DNA of 64,000 nt from Codonopsis lanceolata (taxonomy: Eukaryota > Streptophyta > Magnoliopsida > Asterales > Campanulaceae), in the NCBI GenBank assembly GCA_013146195.2, contig CM028384.1, positions 74,868,728 to 74,932,727 of the forward strand, written 5' to 3'. This document shows, in pieces, positions 1 to 10,259 of the stretch. Position 1 is the first letter of the stretch, and every line of letters begins with the position of its first letter. A program made the translations under genes and the position numbers. The notes beneath the pieces are model-generated. The model searched no databases and was not told the origin of the DNA. It worked only from the letters and a program-made list of their open reading frames with translations.

Positions 1-571
1 AATCTAAAATAATTAAAAATCAACATCATTTTTTAACCAATGTGAGATATACATCTTCTATTGGTAATAATGGTAGAAGTCTTTTTTCAAAAAACTTTGA
101 AAACCAACATCACCTTCTAACCAATGTATGATACATCTCTTCAACTAGTAATTAATAATAGTATTTTTAATACAAACATCAATTTCTAACCAATGTGTGA
201 TACATCTTCTCTATTGGTAATAATAGTAGAATATTTTGAAACCCCTTGAGATACATATCTTGTAAAAGTGAAAGTCTTTAGTCTAAAAATTTTAAAATAT
301 AACATTTTCTTTTTAAACAATGCGTTATACATCTCTTTTATTAGTAATAATATAAAATAATTTAAACTCAACGTCATTTTCTAACCAATGTGAGATATAC
401 ATCTTCTATTGATAATAATGGTAAAAGTCTTTTATCAAATGACTTTGAAAATCAACATCACTTTCCAACCAATGTATGATGCATTTCTTCTATTGGTACT
501 TAATAATAGTATTTTTAAAACCAACATCGATTTCTAACCAATGTGGGATACATCTTTTCTATTGTTGAAAA
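1..571. repeat. Tandem repeat family A (AACCAATGTGNGATAC units)
   Basis: Seven starts of an AT-rich unit are visible, each beginning near ACCAATGTGAGATAC (about 38, 120, 189, 317, 384, 467, 536). Spacing alternates between roughly 70 and 83 bases, with one longer gap. Units continue with CTATTGGTAATAAT and AAAACCAACATCA-type blocks. There is no coding potential. The same family recurs at about 63238-63693. Confidence 0.8.
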
Positions 572-1321
572 ATTAGTGTTTTTAGTGAAATAAATTATAT
601 AACTTGAGGCACGAATTTCTTTACATGTCATTTGTTTGTTGGTGAAGGTAATTGCACAAATGTGTTCTACTCGGTGAGAGAATCAAAATGATATATTTAT
701 TTTTCCAAATTGAGTTTTTGATAATAAGAAATCAAGATTTAAAGTATAATACTTGTTAAAAAAAAATTAGTGTTTTTAGTGAGAAAAAAATGTGTAACTT
801 GAGGCACGAATTTCTTTACGTGTCATTTGTTTATTGACGAAGGTAATTGCGCAAATGTGTTCTACTCAGTAAGAGCATCAAAATGAATTTTTTTTTTTGG
901 CCAAATCATGTTTTGGATAATAAGATATCAAGACTTAAAGTATAATACTTGTTTAAAAAATTAGTGTTTTTAGTGAGAAAAATTGTACAACTTGAGGTAT
1001 GAATTTATTTATGTGTCATTTATTTGTTGGCGAAGGTAATTGCGTAAATGTGTTCTAATCGGTGAGAGTATCGAAATGATATATTTATTTGTTAAAATCG
1101 AGTTTTTGGATGAATAAGATATCAAGACTTAAAGTATAATACTTATTAAAAAATTAGTGTTTTTAGTGAAATAAATTGTGCAACTTGAGGCACAAATTTC
1201 TTTACGTGTCATTTGTTTGTTGACAAAAATAATTGTGCAAAAGTGTTCTACTCGGTAAGAACATCGAAATGATATATTTATTTGTCCAAATCAAGTTTTG
1301 GATGAATAAGATATCAAGACT
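572..1321. repeat. Tandem repeat family B (~194-bp units)
   Basis: Four consecutive copies start with ATTAGTGTTTTTAGTGA at 572, 766, 960 and 1153, a period of 193-194 bases. The last copy is cut off near 1321. Conserved blocks include ACTTGAGGCACGAATTTC and TGTGTTCTACTCGGTGAGAG. Family A runs directly into it through the junction CTATTGTTGAAAA. Confidence 0.88.
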
Positions 1322-1405
1322 ATGCATTATTATTAGCTAATGGCTAGAAAACCAAAATTTTTTAAAGGTTCCACATGGATGCTTTAAAATAAAGATTTAT
1401 CCAAA

Positions 1406-1441
1406 GGTGGTGAGGTGTCACAACCATAGTACTCTTCACCA

Positions 1442-1526
<85 letters not shown>

Positions 1527-1575
1527 GTGAGGTGACACAACCATAGTACTCTTCACCAACTTTATATATATATAT
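1406..1575. repeat. (TA)n microsatellite between short direct repeats
   Basis: About 38 TA units (1446-1522) lie between two nearly identical ~45-base copies of GGTGAGGTG(T/A)CACAACCATAGT...CACCAACTTTATATA (about 1406 and 1524). The flanking duplication suggests array growth by slippage or unequal exchange. The open frame across it on the minus strand is a Tyr-Ile repeat and not a gene. Confidence 0.85.
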
Positions 1576-1643
1576 TTCTCACTTTACTTTCTACATACCA
1601 CCCTAACTATTATACCCTTTCTCTTGTCTCTCTTCCTCATTTA

Positions 1644-2168
1644 TAGGGGTGTATGTGTTTCAATTCGATTCGATTTGAGCTAAAATTGCAAACCGAACTA
1701 TCCTTATCTATTACAAAATTTCTCAAATTGAATCGAGTTGTGCAAAGTTCGGAACCGAACCGAACCGTCCCACTCGATTCGATTTGGTTTGATTTTCTGG
1801 TTTCAAAAAAAATTAATTAATCAACATGAAAATTGACAGAAACCAATAGCAGCACCCCAATAAATTATCAAAGATACTAGAAACTTTAAGAAAATTAATC
1901 AACTTCGATGAACAAAGAGCAACACTAATAAACAAAACAAATAGGCTAGAATGTTTAGTGTTTTTCAACTTTAAACATTAATTAGATTTATGATTCTTTT
2001 CGTGTATTGACTATTGAGCAATTTGAGCTCATAAGCTGTATCAAATATTAATTAGAAGACATGAAAGACATTGGAAAATTGACAGAAGTACATGACTATG
2101 TGGTATGTAGTTGTCAAATACAAAAGAATAATTAAAAATATAAAAAAGTAAATAAGTAATTAGAGGAT

Positions 2169-2214
<46 letters not shown>

Positions 2215-2348
2215 TAGATGGGCAGTTCGATTCGATTCGATTTGACATAAGAAATCACAAACCGAACTACTCTGACTTCAAAATGAAACCAAACTGCTCG
2301 ATTCGATTCATCGATTCGGTGGTTCAAAACTTCAAATGCACACCCCTA
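1644..2348. mobile_element. hAT-like non-autonomous element
   Basis: The ends are inverted: the left begins TAGGGGTGTATGTGTTTCAA and the right, read in reverse, begins TAGGGGTGTGCATTTGAAG. Both arms carry TTCGATTCGATTTG-type blocks. The flanking 8-mers are CTCATTTA and CTTGTTCA, a degraded target duplication (5 of 8). A (TA)n tract sits inside near 2176-2208. It appears to be inserted in the leader/promoter side of the SEC5-like fragment that follows. No transposase is present. Confidence 0.55.
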
Positions 2349-2594
2349 CTTGTTCACGCCTCTCTGGCCTCTTCCCTCCCTAACCTCCATCGTCGCTGCC
2401 TCTTTCCCCATCTTCATCTACGCTTCCCTTCCCTTCCTTTCCGAAACCTAATTCCCAATTACCCACAATCAATTTTCCCAAATCTCAATCCCTATCGAAA
2501 CCTTAAACCTCACTTCACCTTCACCCCTCCAAAAAGATCGAGAAACAGTGACGAAGACGAGTTATTACAGACTGCGTTGAATGATCAAGCTTAA
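2349..2594 (+). pseudogene. SEC5: SEC5-like exocyst gene fragment (5' end)
   Basis: After a pyrimidine-rich, leader-like stretch (2349-2520), the plus strand reads SRNSDEDELLQTALNDQA (2538-2591) and then a TAA. As I remember it, the amino terminus of plant SEC5, an exocyst tethering subunit for secretory vesicles, carries DEDELLQ followed by ALKEQAQRDL. Here the codon at the expected start is AGA instead of ATG, and the frame ends where a glutamine codon would be expected (TAA for CAA). Only the first ~18 codons and leader are present, so this is a dead fragment and not a gene. The upstream side is interrupted by the hAT-like element at 1644-2348. The assignment rests on one short motif; a protein search of 2349-2600 would settle it. 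Confidence 0.5.
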
Positions 2595-2744
2595 GCAAAT
2601 TCAAAAAATCTTTAAAAAAGAAAAAAACATATTTTTTCTAATATAAAATCAAAACCCAACTGAAAATATCTCTACCAATTACCGCCAAAAAAAAAAAACC
2701 AAACAAACAAACCCAGATGCAGTATCCTCTGGGTACTTCTTAGT

Positions 2745-2900
2745 CTGTATGAGGATAACTCATTATTTGGCTCATTATCAGAATCAATGGCGGCCATGCA
2801 GGAGTTAGTACACCTCGACCTTGGCTCAAATCAATTCACCAGCACGATCCCCAAGTTTATTACAGAAATGAAGTAATTGAATCTTGAACTGCAACATTGA
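2745..2900 (+). pseudogene. Leucine-rich-repeat protein fragment
   Basis: One frame reads LYEDNSLFGSLSES, then MAAMQELVHLDLGSNQFTST, then IPKFITEMK before a TAA and LNLELQH. The spacing LxxLxLxxNxFxxxIPxFI matches about two plant extracellular LRR repeats, as in receptor-like kinases or proteins. A premature stop (2874-2876) and the absence of anything before or after show it is a fragment. It lies ~150 bases after the SEC5-like piece in the same orientation and just before a MULE-type terminal repeat, so both may have been carried here by one element. Confidence 0.5.
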
Positions 2901-3059
2901 ATTAATTTACATTGAGAGAGTGAAAGAGAGAGGTGGGTATTGAAGGTGGACACGAAATAAGGGGGGAGCTTTGATGTTCATGGGTGATGGGGGTTGGGGT
3001 TTAGGGTGAAGATCGATTAGGCAAAAACGAACGGGGAGGGTGGGGGGGGGGAGGATTTC

Positions 3060-3258
3060 AACCTTTTTAATTTTTATTTTGAAATGATATATTTGTCCTT
3101 GAAAAATCTCACGTGAGTGTGTACATGCCCATTTAACGGCATCTAACCGAGGACTAATGACTTGCAAATTAGGATAAGCGGTGTACATTTTTCAAAATAG
3201 GACTACCAGAAGAGAGTCGTATAGTACAAGGACCAATAGTGAAATTAACTCATATTTC
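3060..3258. mobile_element. MULE-type terminal repeat (single end)
   Basis: Read on the minus strand from 3250, the sequence GTTAATTTCACTATTGGTCC continues with CTTGTACTATACGACTC and, further in, GCCGTTAAATGGGCATG. This resembles the outer ~180 bases of plant Mutator-like elements. I found no matching inverted copy on the left side, so the other end is lost or degraded. The G-rich stretch 2960-3055 precedes it. Confidence 0.4.
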
Positions 3259-3580
3259 TATTTGGCAAAGACAAAATCACGTGATAAATGGTATACTATA
3301 TGTTAGGTCTGTTACGATTGAATGAGATATATAAAGCGAGAGATGCATTTTTGGCATATAATCCAAGGAAAGAAATAATCTTGGTGGAATTTTCATTTCA
3401 GGTAAAGACTAAAGACTAAAAACCATTATTTTCTATAGTTTTGGTGTCCATCGCTTTCATTGAAAGTTCCCATCCCTTCGACCATTGCATGTGTCACCAT
3501 TATTCCCTTAATTACCTTTTCTCTTACCAAAACCAAATAGACCACACACCCACCCTCTTTTGATTGATTAATTAATAAGC

Positions 3581-3724
3581 AAGTCTTTTGTGAAATCATT
3601 TTACGGATCTTAATTCGTAAAATAAAGTCTTATTTTCTTATAATTTAACCCATTAATATATAGCGGGTCGGTAAATATGATCACTTACAAAAAAATATCA
3701 ATAAAACTGTCTTACATAAGTTTT
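3581..3724. mobile_element. MITE, GTCTTAC family, copy 1
   Basis: Begins GCAAGTCTTTTGTGAAATCA, carries TTACGGATCTTAATTCGTAAA, and ends ACTGTCTTACATAAGTTTTT. The ends are roughly inverted copies of each other (AAGTCTTTTGTAAGAC against AACTTATGTAAGACG). Related copies lie near 8615-8925, 9020-9175, 25829-25982 and 48190-48345. Confidence 0.5.
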
Positions 3725-3739
3725 TACATTAATTAATTA

Positions 3740-3909
3740 GTATTTCGTTTTGGATAAAAAATCTACTATTCTATTTGGAGATATTTACTTAAAGAGTCAA
3801 TTTTTAAAAATTAAGACATAAGTGTCATTTTATTACTAATAAGTTACTAAAAGAATCATTTAAAAAAATTAACTTTCAATGAAAGACTATTTACCCAAAG
3901 CCGAGCGAG
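3740..3909. mobile_element. Stowaway-like MITE (degenerate)
   Basis: Shares the body TCATTTTATTACTAAT...ACTTTCAA(T/A) with better copies at 7556-7733 and 62006-62204. It ends CCGAGCGAG followed by TA. The left end has decayed. Confidence 0.45.
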
Positions 3910-3924
3910 TAATATTAATATTTT

Positions 3925-4550
3925 TCACAGTTGTGGAAGGAGGGAGTCGTTTGTATCAAACTACTTGTCCACTTTTCAAACATGATATTCTCTCTTCCCA
4001 GTTGTTCCCCCTTCTTTCTTTAATGATGCTAACCTTACCATTATTATAATCACTAACATTATAGCTTACTTTAAGAAAGATATAATTGACTTTTCAATTA
4101 TGTCTTTCTCAAAACAAGCTGTAATCAAAACAAGCTGTAACATCGGTGATAATAATGATGGTAAGATTAGCGTTTTTTTCCCCAAAATAAATGTCTATTT
4201 TTCTTTAGAGTTTGGAGATACTGTACTAAATGTTTATCTTTGTTATATATCATGTCTTAGTCACCGACGACAAAAACTTAAAAGCCAACTTTCTTATACG
4301 TTCAAAAACCAAAAAGAGACTTTTAATTAGGGACGAAGGGAATACTATAAATATTTGGAAAAAACATCAATAAGTCCCACTAAAAAAATCTTATATCCAA
4401 TAAATCTTAAAAATAATTCTTGTATCTAAAAAGTCACAAAATTAGAATTTTAATAATAGAAAGTCCAATACTTAACGTATCTTCAAAAGTCGTTATATAT
4501 GTTAAATACTTTTATTTGGATGAAAACTTATTGATCGTTTCATTAATAAC
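3925..4550. other. AT-rich intergenic sequence, no gene seen
   Basis: No frame has a recognisable domain. The open frame at 4100-4330 is low-complexity and matches nothing I know. Confidence 0.6.
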
Positions 4551-4559
4551 AATGATGAT

Positions 4560-4814
4560 AAGAATTACATTAAATATTATTATTATTATTATAACAATAT
4601 TATTATTATTATTCTAACAAAAATATTATTATTATTTTCTTCATCAACATTATTACTAGGAGTATTAAATAGTATCAAAAATATCTTTAAAAAATTCATT
4701 CCCAAAAGCAACTACTCAATTTATAAAATCTATAGTTAAACTTTTCATAATAAAAATTCAAAAAGTTAACATTTACAAAATTATGAAATTTTGGTAGTAA
4801 TATTAGTAGTAGTA

Positions 4815-4909
<95 letters not shown>

Positions 4910-5048
4910 TATTATTATTATTATAATAATAATAATAGAAAAAAGTTTGTCTATTGTCATTATTAATAGTATAGTTAATTATTTGTTGTTGTTGTTGTTG
5001 TTATTATTATTTTTATCATATTAGTATTATAATAATAATAATAATTAT
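4560..5048. repeat. Trinucleotide microsatellite block (TAA/ATT/TTG)n
   Basis: A long TAA run (about 4813-4908) is followed by ATT, TAA, a short TTG run (4985-5000) and a further ATAATAATAATAATAATTAT at about 5029-5048. The long poly-isoleucine frame across it is a by-product of the repeat. Confidence 0.9.
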
Positions 5049-5688
5049 AGTTGTTGAGTTGTTTGGCCCAAAAGACCCAAGCATTGGTCACGTGCCAAAC
5101 ACGCCATCACCATTGTCATGAGCATATCACATGCATGCATCATGGTGCGAGCTCAAGTCATTAGCGAGCAGAGATATATCTCTGGCCGACTAGACATACC
5201 AAGCAATCAGCCTCCTGCCCGTCGTCTAGGGGCCAAGAGTATAGCGAGTAGGTAGAGGTCTTGGCGAGCATAGCCAGCTCGTTCGTTTACACAGTAACGG
5301 TCGTCCAAAACGTGGGGAGTTAATACCGAGAGATCCGCCCCCACGTTTCGGACGTGACAATGAATGTGTCCGCATTTTATGCTCGTGCATTCAATGTTTA
5401 GTTCTCAGCCTTCAAGGCAGGACCTATATAAACCCTTCTACAACGAAGGGAGAGGTACGCTTATTTTTATAGGCTGAAACTCTGTGAAATTGATATCTTA
5501 ACTACGTGTTAGCTAATTCTCACAGTGGAATGCATTTGTAGGGAAAACTCCTGCTTAGTTCACGGTTGTTCTTGGTTTACTAGACAAGTTTTAGGCCTCG
5601 AGTCAAGGATATATATTGAAAGTAAGATATCAAGTTATTTTAGCCATGTGTATTCACTTAATTTGGATACATCAATTGTTAATAACTA
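5049..5688. mobile_element. GC-rich insertion, possible solo LTR
   Basis: This 640-base block is clearly richer in GC than its surroundings. It holds a TATA-like CCTATATAAACCC (about 5424), an inverted pair AACGTGGGG/CCCCACGTT (about 5309 and 5338) and no coding frame. It interrupts a TAA microsatellite, and ATAATAATAATAATAATTAT occurs on both sides (ending 5048; starting ~5689). These are features of a retrotransposon LTR, but I could not fix TG...CA ends, and the microsatellite makes any target duplication ambiguous. Confidence 0.35.
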
Positions 5689-5950
5689 TAATAATAATAA
5701 TAATTATTATTATTTTATCTGAAATACTAATTGAATACTTAGAATTATTAAGGTTAAACTAAGTTTACTTTCAAACCAAACATCAAACACTAACGATGTT
5801 ACTAGAAACGTAGTTTTAAACTTTTTGGCACTGAAAGTTTAATTTTGAGACTTTTTGAATAGAAGAATTATTTTTTAGGCTTTTTGGATATAAGAAGTTT
5901 TTAATGGGACTATTTGGTATTTTTCTCCAAATATTTTATACTCTCTCTCT

Positions 5951-6575
5951 CATTTAGACCATTAACAACGAATGTGCTTAACCAGAGATTCTTTGGATTC
6001 TCCGAAACAACATAGATCTTAAATATTGCTTAATAAGCAAAAAGGTCATTTGAGAGCTTAATAAGCTCCTCCGCTTAAGAAAAAATTACAACAAAAAACG
6101 ACAACGTTTTTTTTTAAAAAAAACTTCAAAGCATTGGCGTTTTGGGAGAAGGCTTCCGACACCTTCCTGCCACTTCCTGACTCTTCATCCTATTCACATG
6201 ACATCATTATTTTCTTTTCCTTCATTTTCTTTTTTTGCCAATTTTCAACCATAAAAAATATTTTTTTTAATATTTTTTTTCTGTATTAAAGTAAACATTT
6301 TTACCTACAAATAAAGACTTGGTTTGTTTCATTTGGATATCAGAAAAAATTTCTATGAATTTTTCAAAATTTTAGCCATTTTTCTATAAAAATATTAAAT
6401 TAGTGGAGATAAAGATGATGTGGTATATAAACGTGTTGGAGTTTGTGCATTGTTGAAAGAATATTTTTATTGAGGAGCTTAAGTGGGGAGCTTAATGACA
6501 TTTTTGTAATAAAATAGAAAAAAATGAAGCTTAAACTCCCCAAATAGGGAGCTTTGTTGTACATGCTCTTAGGTC
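5951..6575. mobile_element. Possible GAGCAT-type TIR element
   Basis: The right end reads GTACATGCTC followed by TTA, the same arrangement as the GATGCTC|TTA ends elsewhere in the window. Inner blocks GAGCTTAATAAGCTCCTC and TTGAGGAGCTTAAGTGGGGA are inverted relatives of each other. The left end is degraded. Confidence 0.35.
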
Positions 6576-7229
6576 TGTTACCAATTAACGAAGTAATAAC
6601 AAATTTGCGGTATAATTAATAGAGATAATTTATAAATGTTTGTTAAAAAATGCACCCCAACCAATCAGATTTCTTAATATTTGTGCAAAATCAAATACAA
6701 CCGTCTTCTTGGTGTAAAGCTTTTATTGAACCTTTATACTCTTTTCGTTCCAGATAAATGTTTCTTGTTGACAAAACATAAAAATTAAGAAACACAAATA
6801 ATGATGTGTTGTAAAATGTGTTAAGACGATAATATCATGATACCCATCTATTTCTCTCTTTTTTTTCTTAGTTTTTAGATAAAGTTGTTAAAATAAGCAT
6901 TAATTAACTCTCACTATTTTAAATAACTGGTTTGCTAAATATATCATGTTGATATTTAATGAATGTTTAAGGGTACTAAGCAACCACAACAATATCAATT
7001 ACAAACTCTCTAAAACTCATTTTAGAGATTTTTAGTTCCAATTAAATCTACAATGGGAGTCCAAACCAACTCTCCATCTCTAAAATCAACTAAATAACTC
7101 TTCTAATTTGAAGAGTTGTTTACCTTGAATAGTAACATTTATCTCTCTCCAAAAACAAACAACAAGGTTACTAGTATTTTCCAATTAATATTTCATCATG
7201 TTAAAATTCATTTTATTTAAAATTAATTA

Positions 7230-7411
7230 CGTCATTCATTCTGAGCAAAGAGTTCCCGTTTGAAAGTCAATTTTTTTAAAAAATAAAATGACATTTTTAG
7301 TAGTCTATTAGTAATAAAATGATATTTTTATGCCTTCATTTTTTAAAGTGAACTTTTTAACAAAAACATTTCAAAATTGAATAGTGAACTCTTTACCCAA
7401 AATAGAATGAG
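7230..7411 (-). mobile_element. Stowaway-like MITE
   Basis: Flanked by TA on both sides (7228-7229, 7412-7413). The left starts CGTCATTCATTCTGAGCAAA. The body is the inverse of that at 7556-7733 (AAAATGACA...TAGTAATAAAATGA). About 180 bases, no coding. Confidence 0.6.
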
Positions 7412-7555
7412 TATATCACTTTTTTTTTCTTGATGCTTTTTTTTTTTCGTTGCAAGCAATTGAAACATCCCAAAAAAGAATTCTTTTTGTTACTACATCA
7501 TCATAAAATTTTATTTATCAATAATATAGATCTAGAAAGATACATATTTTATTTA

Positions 7556-7733
7556 CTTCCCTCATTCCGGGCAAAAAGTCCACTATTTCACTTTTGGATG
7601 TTTCACTGAAATAGTTTACTTTCAAAAATTAAGGCATAACATAGTCATTTTATTACTAATGAACTATTAAAAGTGTCATTTTCTTAAAAAATTTGACTTT
7701 CAAACGAGGAATCTTTGTCCGGGACGGAAGGAG
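7556..7733 (+). mobile_element. Stowaway MITE
   Basis: Left end CTTCCCTCATTCCGGGCAAA; right end, reversed, CTCCTTCCGTCCCGGACAAA. TA dinucleotides flank both sides. These are Tc1/mariner-related Stowaway features. 178 bases, no coding. Confidence 0.75.
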
Positions 7734-8042
7734 TACATTTTATGAATTTAAAATATAAAACATTTCATCAAATTGTGGTGAAAAAATAGAAATAAAAATG
7801 ATGAAAAATATATTTGTAATTAGGTTTGTTAGTTGATATTTGAGAGATTTTAAGTTTTTAGAGAAATATAGAGAGTAATTGTTGGAGTGGATTCTTTTTT
7901 GGAGTGTTGAAAAAGTGTAATTGGAACAAAAAACGATGTGTTTGAAGAGTAATTTAGAGATCCACCATTGTGGATGCTCTTAGGGTAGCAATGAATATTG
8001 CAGTCAAAGTTAAGCTCGTGAAATGTTGCTCCGTATTTAATA

Positions 8043-8299
8043 CTCTGCTCCGTCCTTTAAATCATCGTCCTTCTTTTTTTTTGTCTGTCTCAAAATAATT
8101 ATTTAATTTGAAACTTACCTTTTTAAAACATCATATTTACCACTTTATTCTTATTTTTCACCATACTTTAATTATGAACCATATACACATGGATTTTTTA
8201 AAAAAACTATACATTAAACTAATATAAATAATCAAGTTAATTATTTTTTTTAAACTATGCATAAGATCAATTAAGATAATTATTTAAGGACGGTGGGAG
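8043..8299 (+). mobile_element. Stowaway MITE
   Basis: Left end CTCTGCTCCGTCCTTTAAAT; right end, reversed, CTCCCACCGTCCTTAAATAA. TA flanks at 8041-8042 and 8300-8301. 257 bases. Confidence 0.75.
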
Positions 8300-8614
8300 T
8301 ATTTATATTTGGGTAATGTTTGGACCACTCTCATTTTACACCAAAATATGAGAGTATTTATATTTATTGGGTCCGCAATTATATGATTTGAGAGTTAGAG
8401 GCCCACCATTTTAGTGGTGAGTGGCTGTCGAAACTCGAAACTAAACATTCGTTTCATTTGCTCTTAGTTGACCATCAGCCACACAAGGCAATATCTTAGA
8501 ATAATAGTAATATTTTTTTTTTAAAAAAGCCGATTTTATAGGTAAGCTTTACTTCACACGCTCTTTAAATCTTTCCAAACGCTTAGCTTTTTCCTTCTTT
8601 TTTATTTATTTATT

Positions 8615-8925
8615 TTTGAGTATGATCTTCTGAGAGACTTTCATCTTAATTTGTAAAATAAAGTTCACTTATTTATAACTCAATCTATAATACATGATGA
8701 GTTGGATCAAGAGCGATCAAACTTATATGAAATATTCGTGAAATCATATTTTTTTTAAAGGTTTTTCCAATCTTTTTAAGAGTAGGTCTTATATGAGACA
8801 ATTTTTCGAATCATAAATTTTAAGACGAGACATCACTCTCTTACAACTCATATTACCAATATATAGTGGGTCGAGTCAAAGATGATCCGTCTTATATAAA
8901 ATACATGTAACATTGTCTTTCCTAT
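8615..8925. mobile_element. Two adjacent copies of the GTCTTAC MITE family
   Basis: The blocks TCTTAATTTGTAAAATAAAG and ACATGATGAGTTGGATCAAG (8635-8715) are followed by a second, related stretch (8775-8920) with TATATAGTGGGTCGAGTCAA and GATCCGTCTTATATAA. Both match the copy at 3581-3724. Confidence 0.45.
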
Positions 8926-9019
8926 TCTTTTTTCCACTTTTTTAAAAATTCAAGAATCAAAATTAAAGATTTGGTTGATAAGATTCATAGCAATGATAGG
9001 TGTATAAAAAAATATGCGA

Positions 9020-9175
9020 AGACTTACGAAAAACTGTCTTTTGATTATTTTCTAAAAGACGGATCTCCCTACTTGACCCATTGTCTATTGGTGATCTGAG
9101 TTAAGAGAAAGTAATGCTCCGTGTTACGAATTAGGATCTGTGAGACGGTTTCACAGGAGACTTACTCAAGAAAAT
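9020..9175. mobile_element. GTCTTAC MITE family copy
   Basis: Contains GACGGATCTCCCTACTTGAC and ends TGAGACGGTTTCACAGGAG. Related to 48190-48345. Confidence 0.4.
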
Positions 9176-9187
9176 ATTACTCAATTA

Positions 9188-9421
9188 GTTCAAAATTATT
9201 GTCATGTTTGACCCGACACATAAATAAATAAAAAACAATTGATTTGATTATTAATATTGGTTTTAGGTATAGTTTTCTTTAAAACTTGTGTGTATATGAC
9301 CCATAATTAAAGTATTATAAAAATATAAGGATAAAGTGGTAAAATAGTTATTCCTCAAAAGGAAAAGTTTCAAACACGATAATTATTTTAAGACGAACGA
9401 TAAATAAGAATAGAACAATGA
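9188..9421 (+). mobile_element. Stowaway-type element, GACACA family, copy 1
   Basis: AAATTATTGTCATGTTTGAC and CCGACACATAAA match the element at 31756-32010 across most of its length. The terminal CTCCCTCC has decayed. Confidence 0.5.
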
Positions 9422-9424
9422 TTT

Positions 9425-9900
9425 TGGGGGAGAGAGAGAGAGTACAAATTTATGATGGAATTTTTTTAGTGGTCAAAAGTGTTTATAGAAATAACCATTT
9501 ATTTGAGGTGGGTCACCTTTTATAAGGCAACAACTTTGGATCATTGATTTTTAATGGGTGATAATGAGGTCGGTCATTTTCCAATTTTTATGGTAAAAGG
9601 ATATAAATATCCTTAATGAACCAAATACATGTGTACATAGCTTTTTGTTCAAATATTACGATGCACAAAATTATGCATCACGATGCATAAATTTAATCAT
9701 GAACACATAATTAGTTGATACAGTGGGATCATTACCCACTCCTCGCCTATAAATAAGAAGGAATAGAGCAAAAATAATCAAATGAACTAACAAACTATAT
9801 CCTCTTTTATCTAATGGACCTCATCATACAATTTCTCTTTCTACTAACAAAGCACAACTGGTATTCTCTTTATCAGTCAAATGAATAGAGAAAGCAGAAT
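9425..9900. other. AT-rich intergenic, no gene seen
   Basis: It holds a short block with CACGATGCATAAATT (about 9677) of the dispersed GATGCA motif, otherwise nothing recognisable. Confidence 0.5.
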
Positions 9901-9912
9901 CAACATGAAAAG

Positions 9913-10003
9913 GCCCCTAAGAGGTGGTCCAGTGGTAGACATGAGACTTTACAAAGTGTGAGGTCTCAGGTTCGATTCCTTCCCATGTCCCCTTAGAAAA
10001 AAA
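9913..10003 (+). mobile_element. Short tRNA-derived SINE (91 bp)
   Basis: A pol III box A (TGGTCCAGTGG, about 9926) and a perfect box B (GGTTCGATTCC, about 9969) are present, with an A-run at the 3' end. The whole is flanked by a perfect 11-base target duplication AACATGAAAAG (9902-9912 and 10004-10014). The short length, A-tail and target duplication argue for a retroposon and against a working tRNA gene; it does not fold as a tRNA I can recognise. Confidence 0.8.
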
Positions 10004-10124
10004 AACATGAAAAGCTTCAAACTTTTAGACAACAACATCACGTGTATTTTCTTCATAAAAATCCTCCAAGGCAACAAACCGAGAGCCAAATATGGAAATC
10101 CTTCCATTTGTATCTAACCACTTT

Positions 10125-10250
10125 ATTCTTGATGCATCGATTTGAAATCGCGACGCATTGATTTGGAATCGATGCATCGTGGTTTTAAATCAATGCATCG
10201 GGGTTTCAAAACGATGGATCACGATTTCAAATTGATGCGAAATTGAAATT
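10125..10250. repeat. GATGCATCG/ATTTGAAATC local repeat
   Basis: Four to five imperfect, partly inverted units of ATGCATCG(T/G)G next to TTTCAAATC-type blocks. The same motif pair occurs near 9661-9700, 18260-18410, 18890-18965 and 27130-27240. Confidence 0.5.
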
Positions 10251-10259
10251 CGAAGTTAG

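Larger units (their letters stand above)
6974..7985. mobile_element. GAGCATCC-type TIR element with nested MITEs
   Basis: The right end reads CCACCATTGTGGATGCTC, then TTA. The left side near 6974 has the weak inverse ACTAAGCAACCACAACAAT. Two Stowaway-like elements (7230-7411, 7556-7733) lie inside. TTA next to GAGCATCC ends is a Harbinger/Tourist-like pattern. Confidence 0.4.

Noticed and set aside
1362..1559. Open frame across the (TA)n tract
   Set aside because: It encodes only a Tyr-Ile repeat from the microsatellite; similar frames at 4791-5024, 12242-12535, 34250-34468 and 37541-37768 were rejected for the same reason.
4100..4330. Small gene
   Set aside because: No similarity, no splice or promoter signs, and it lies among MITEs and microsatellites.
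9913..10003. Functional tRNA gene
   Set aside because: Box A and B are present but the sequence lacks a tRNA cloverleaf, ends in an A-run and has a target duplication.
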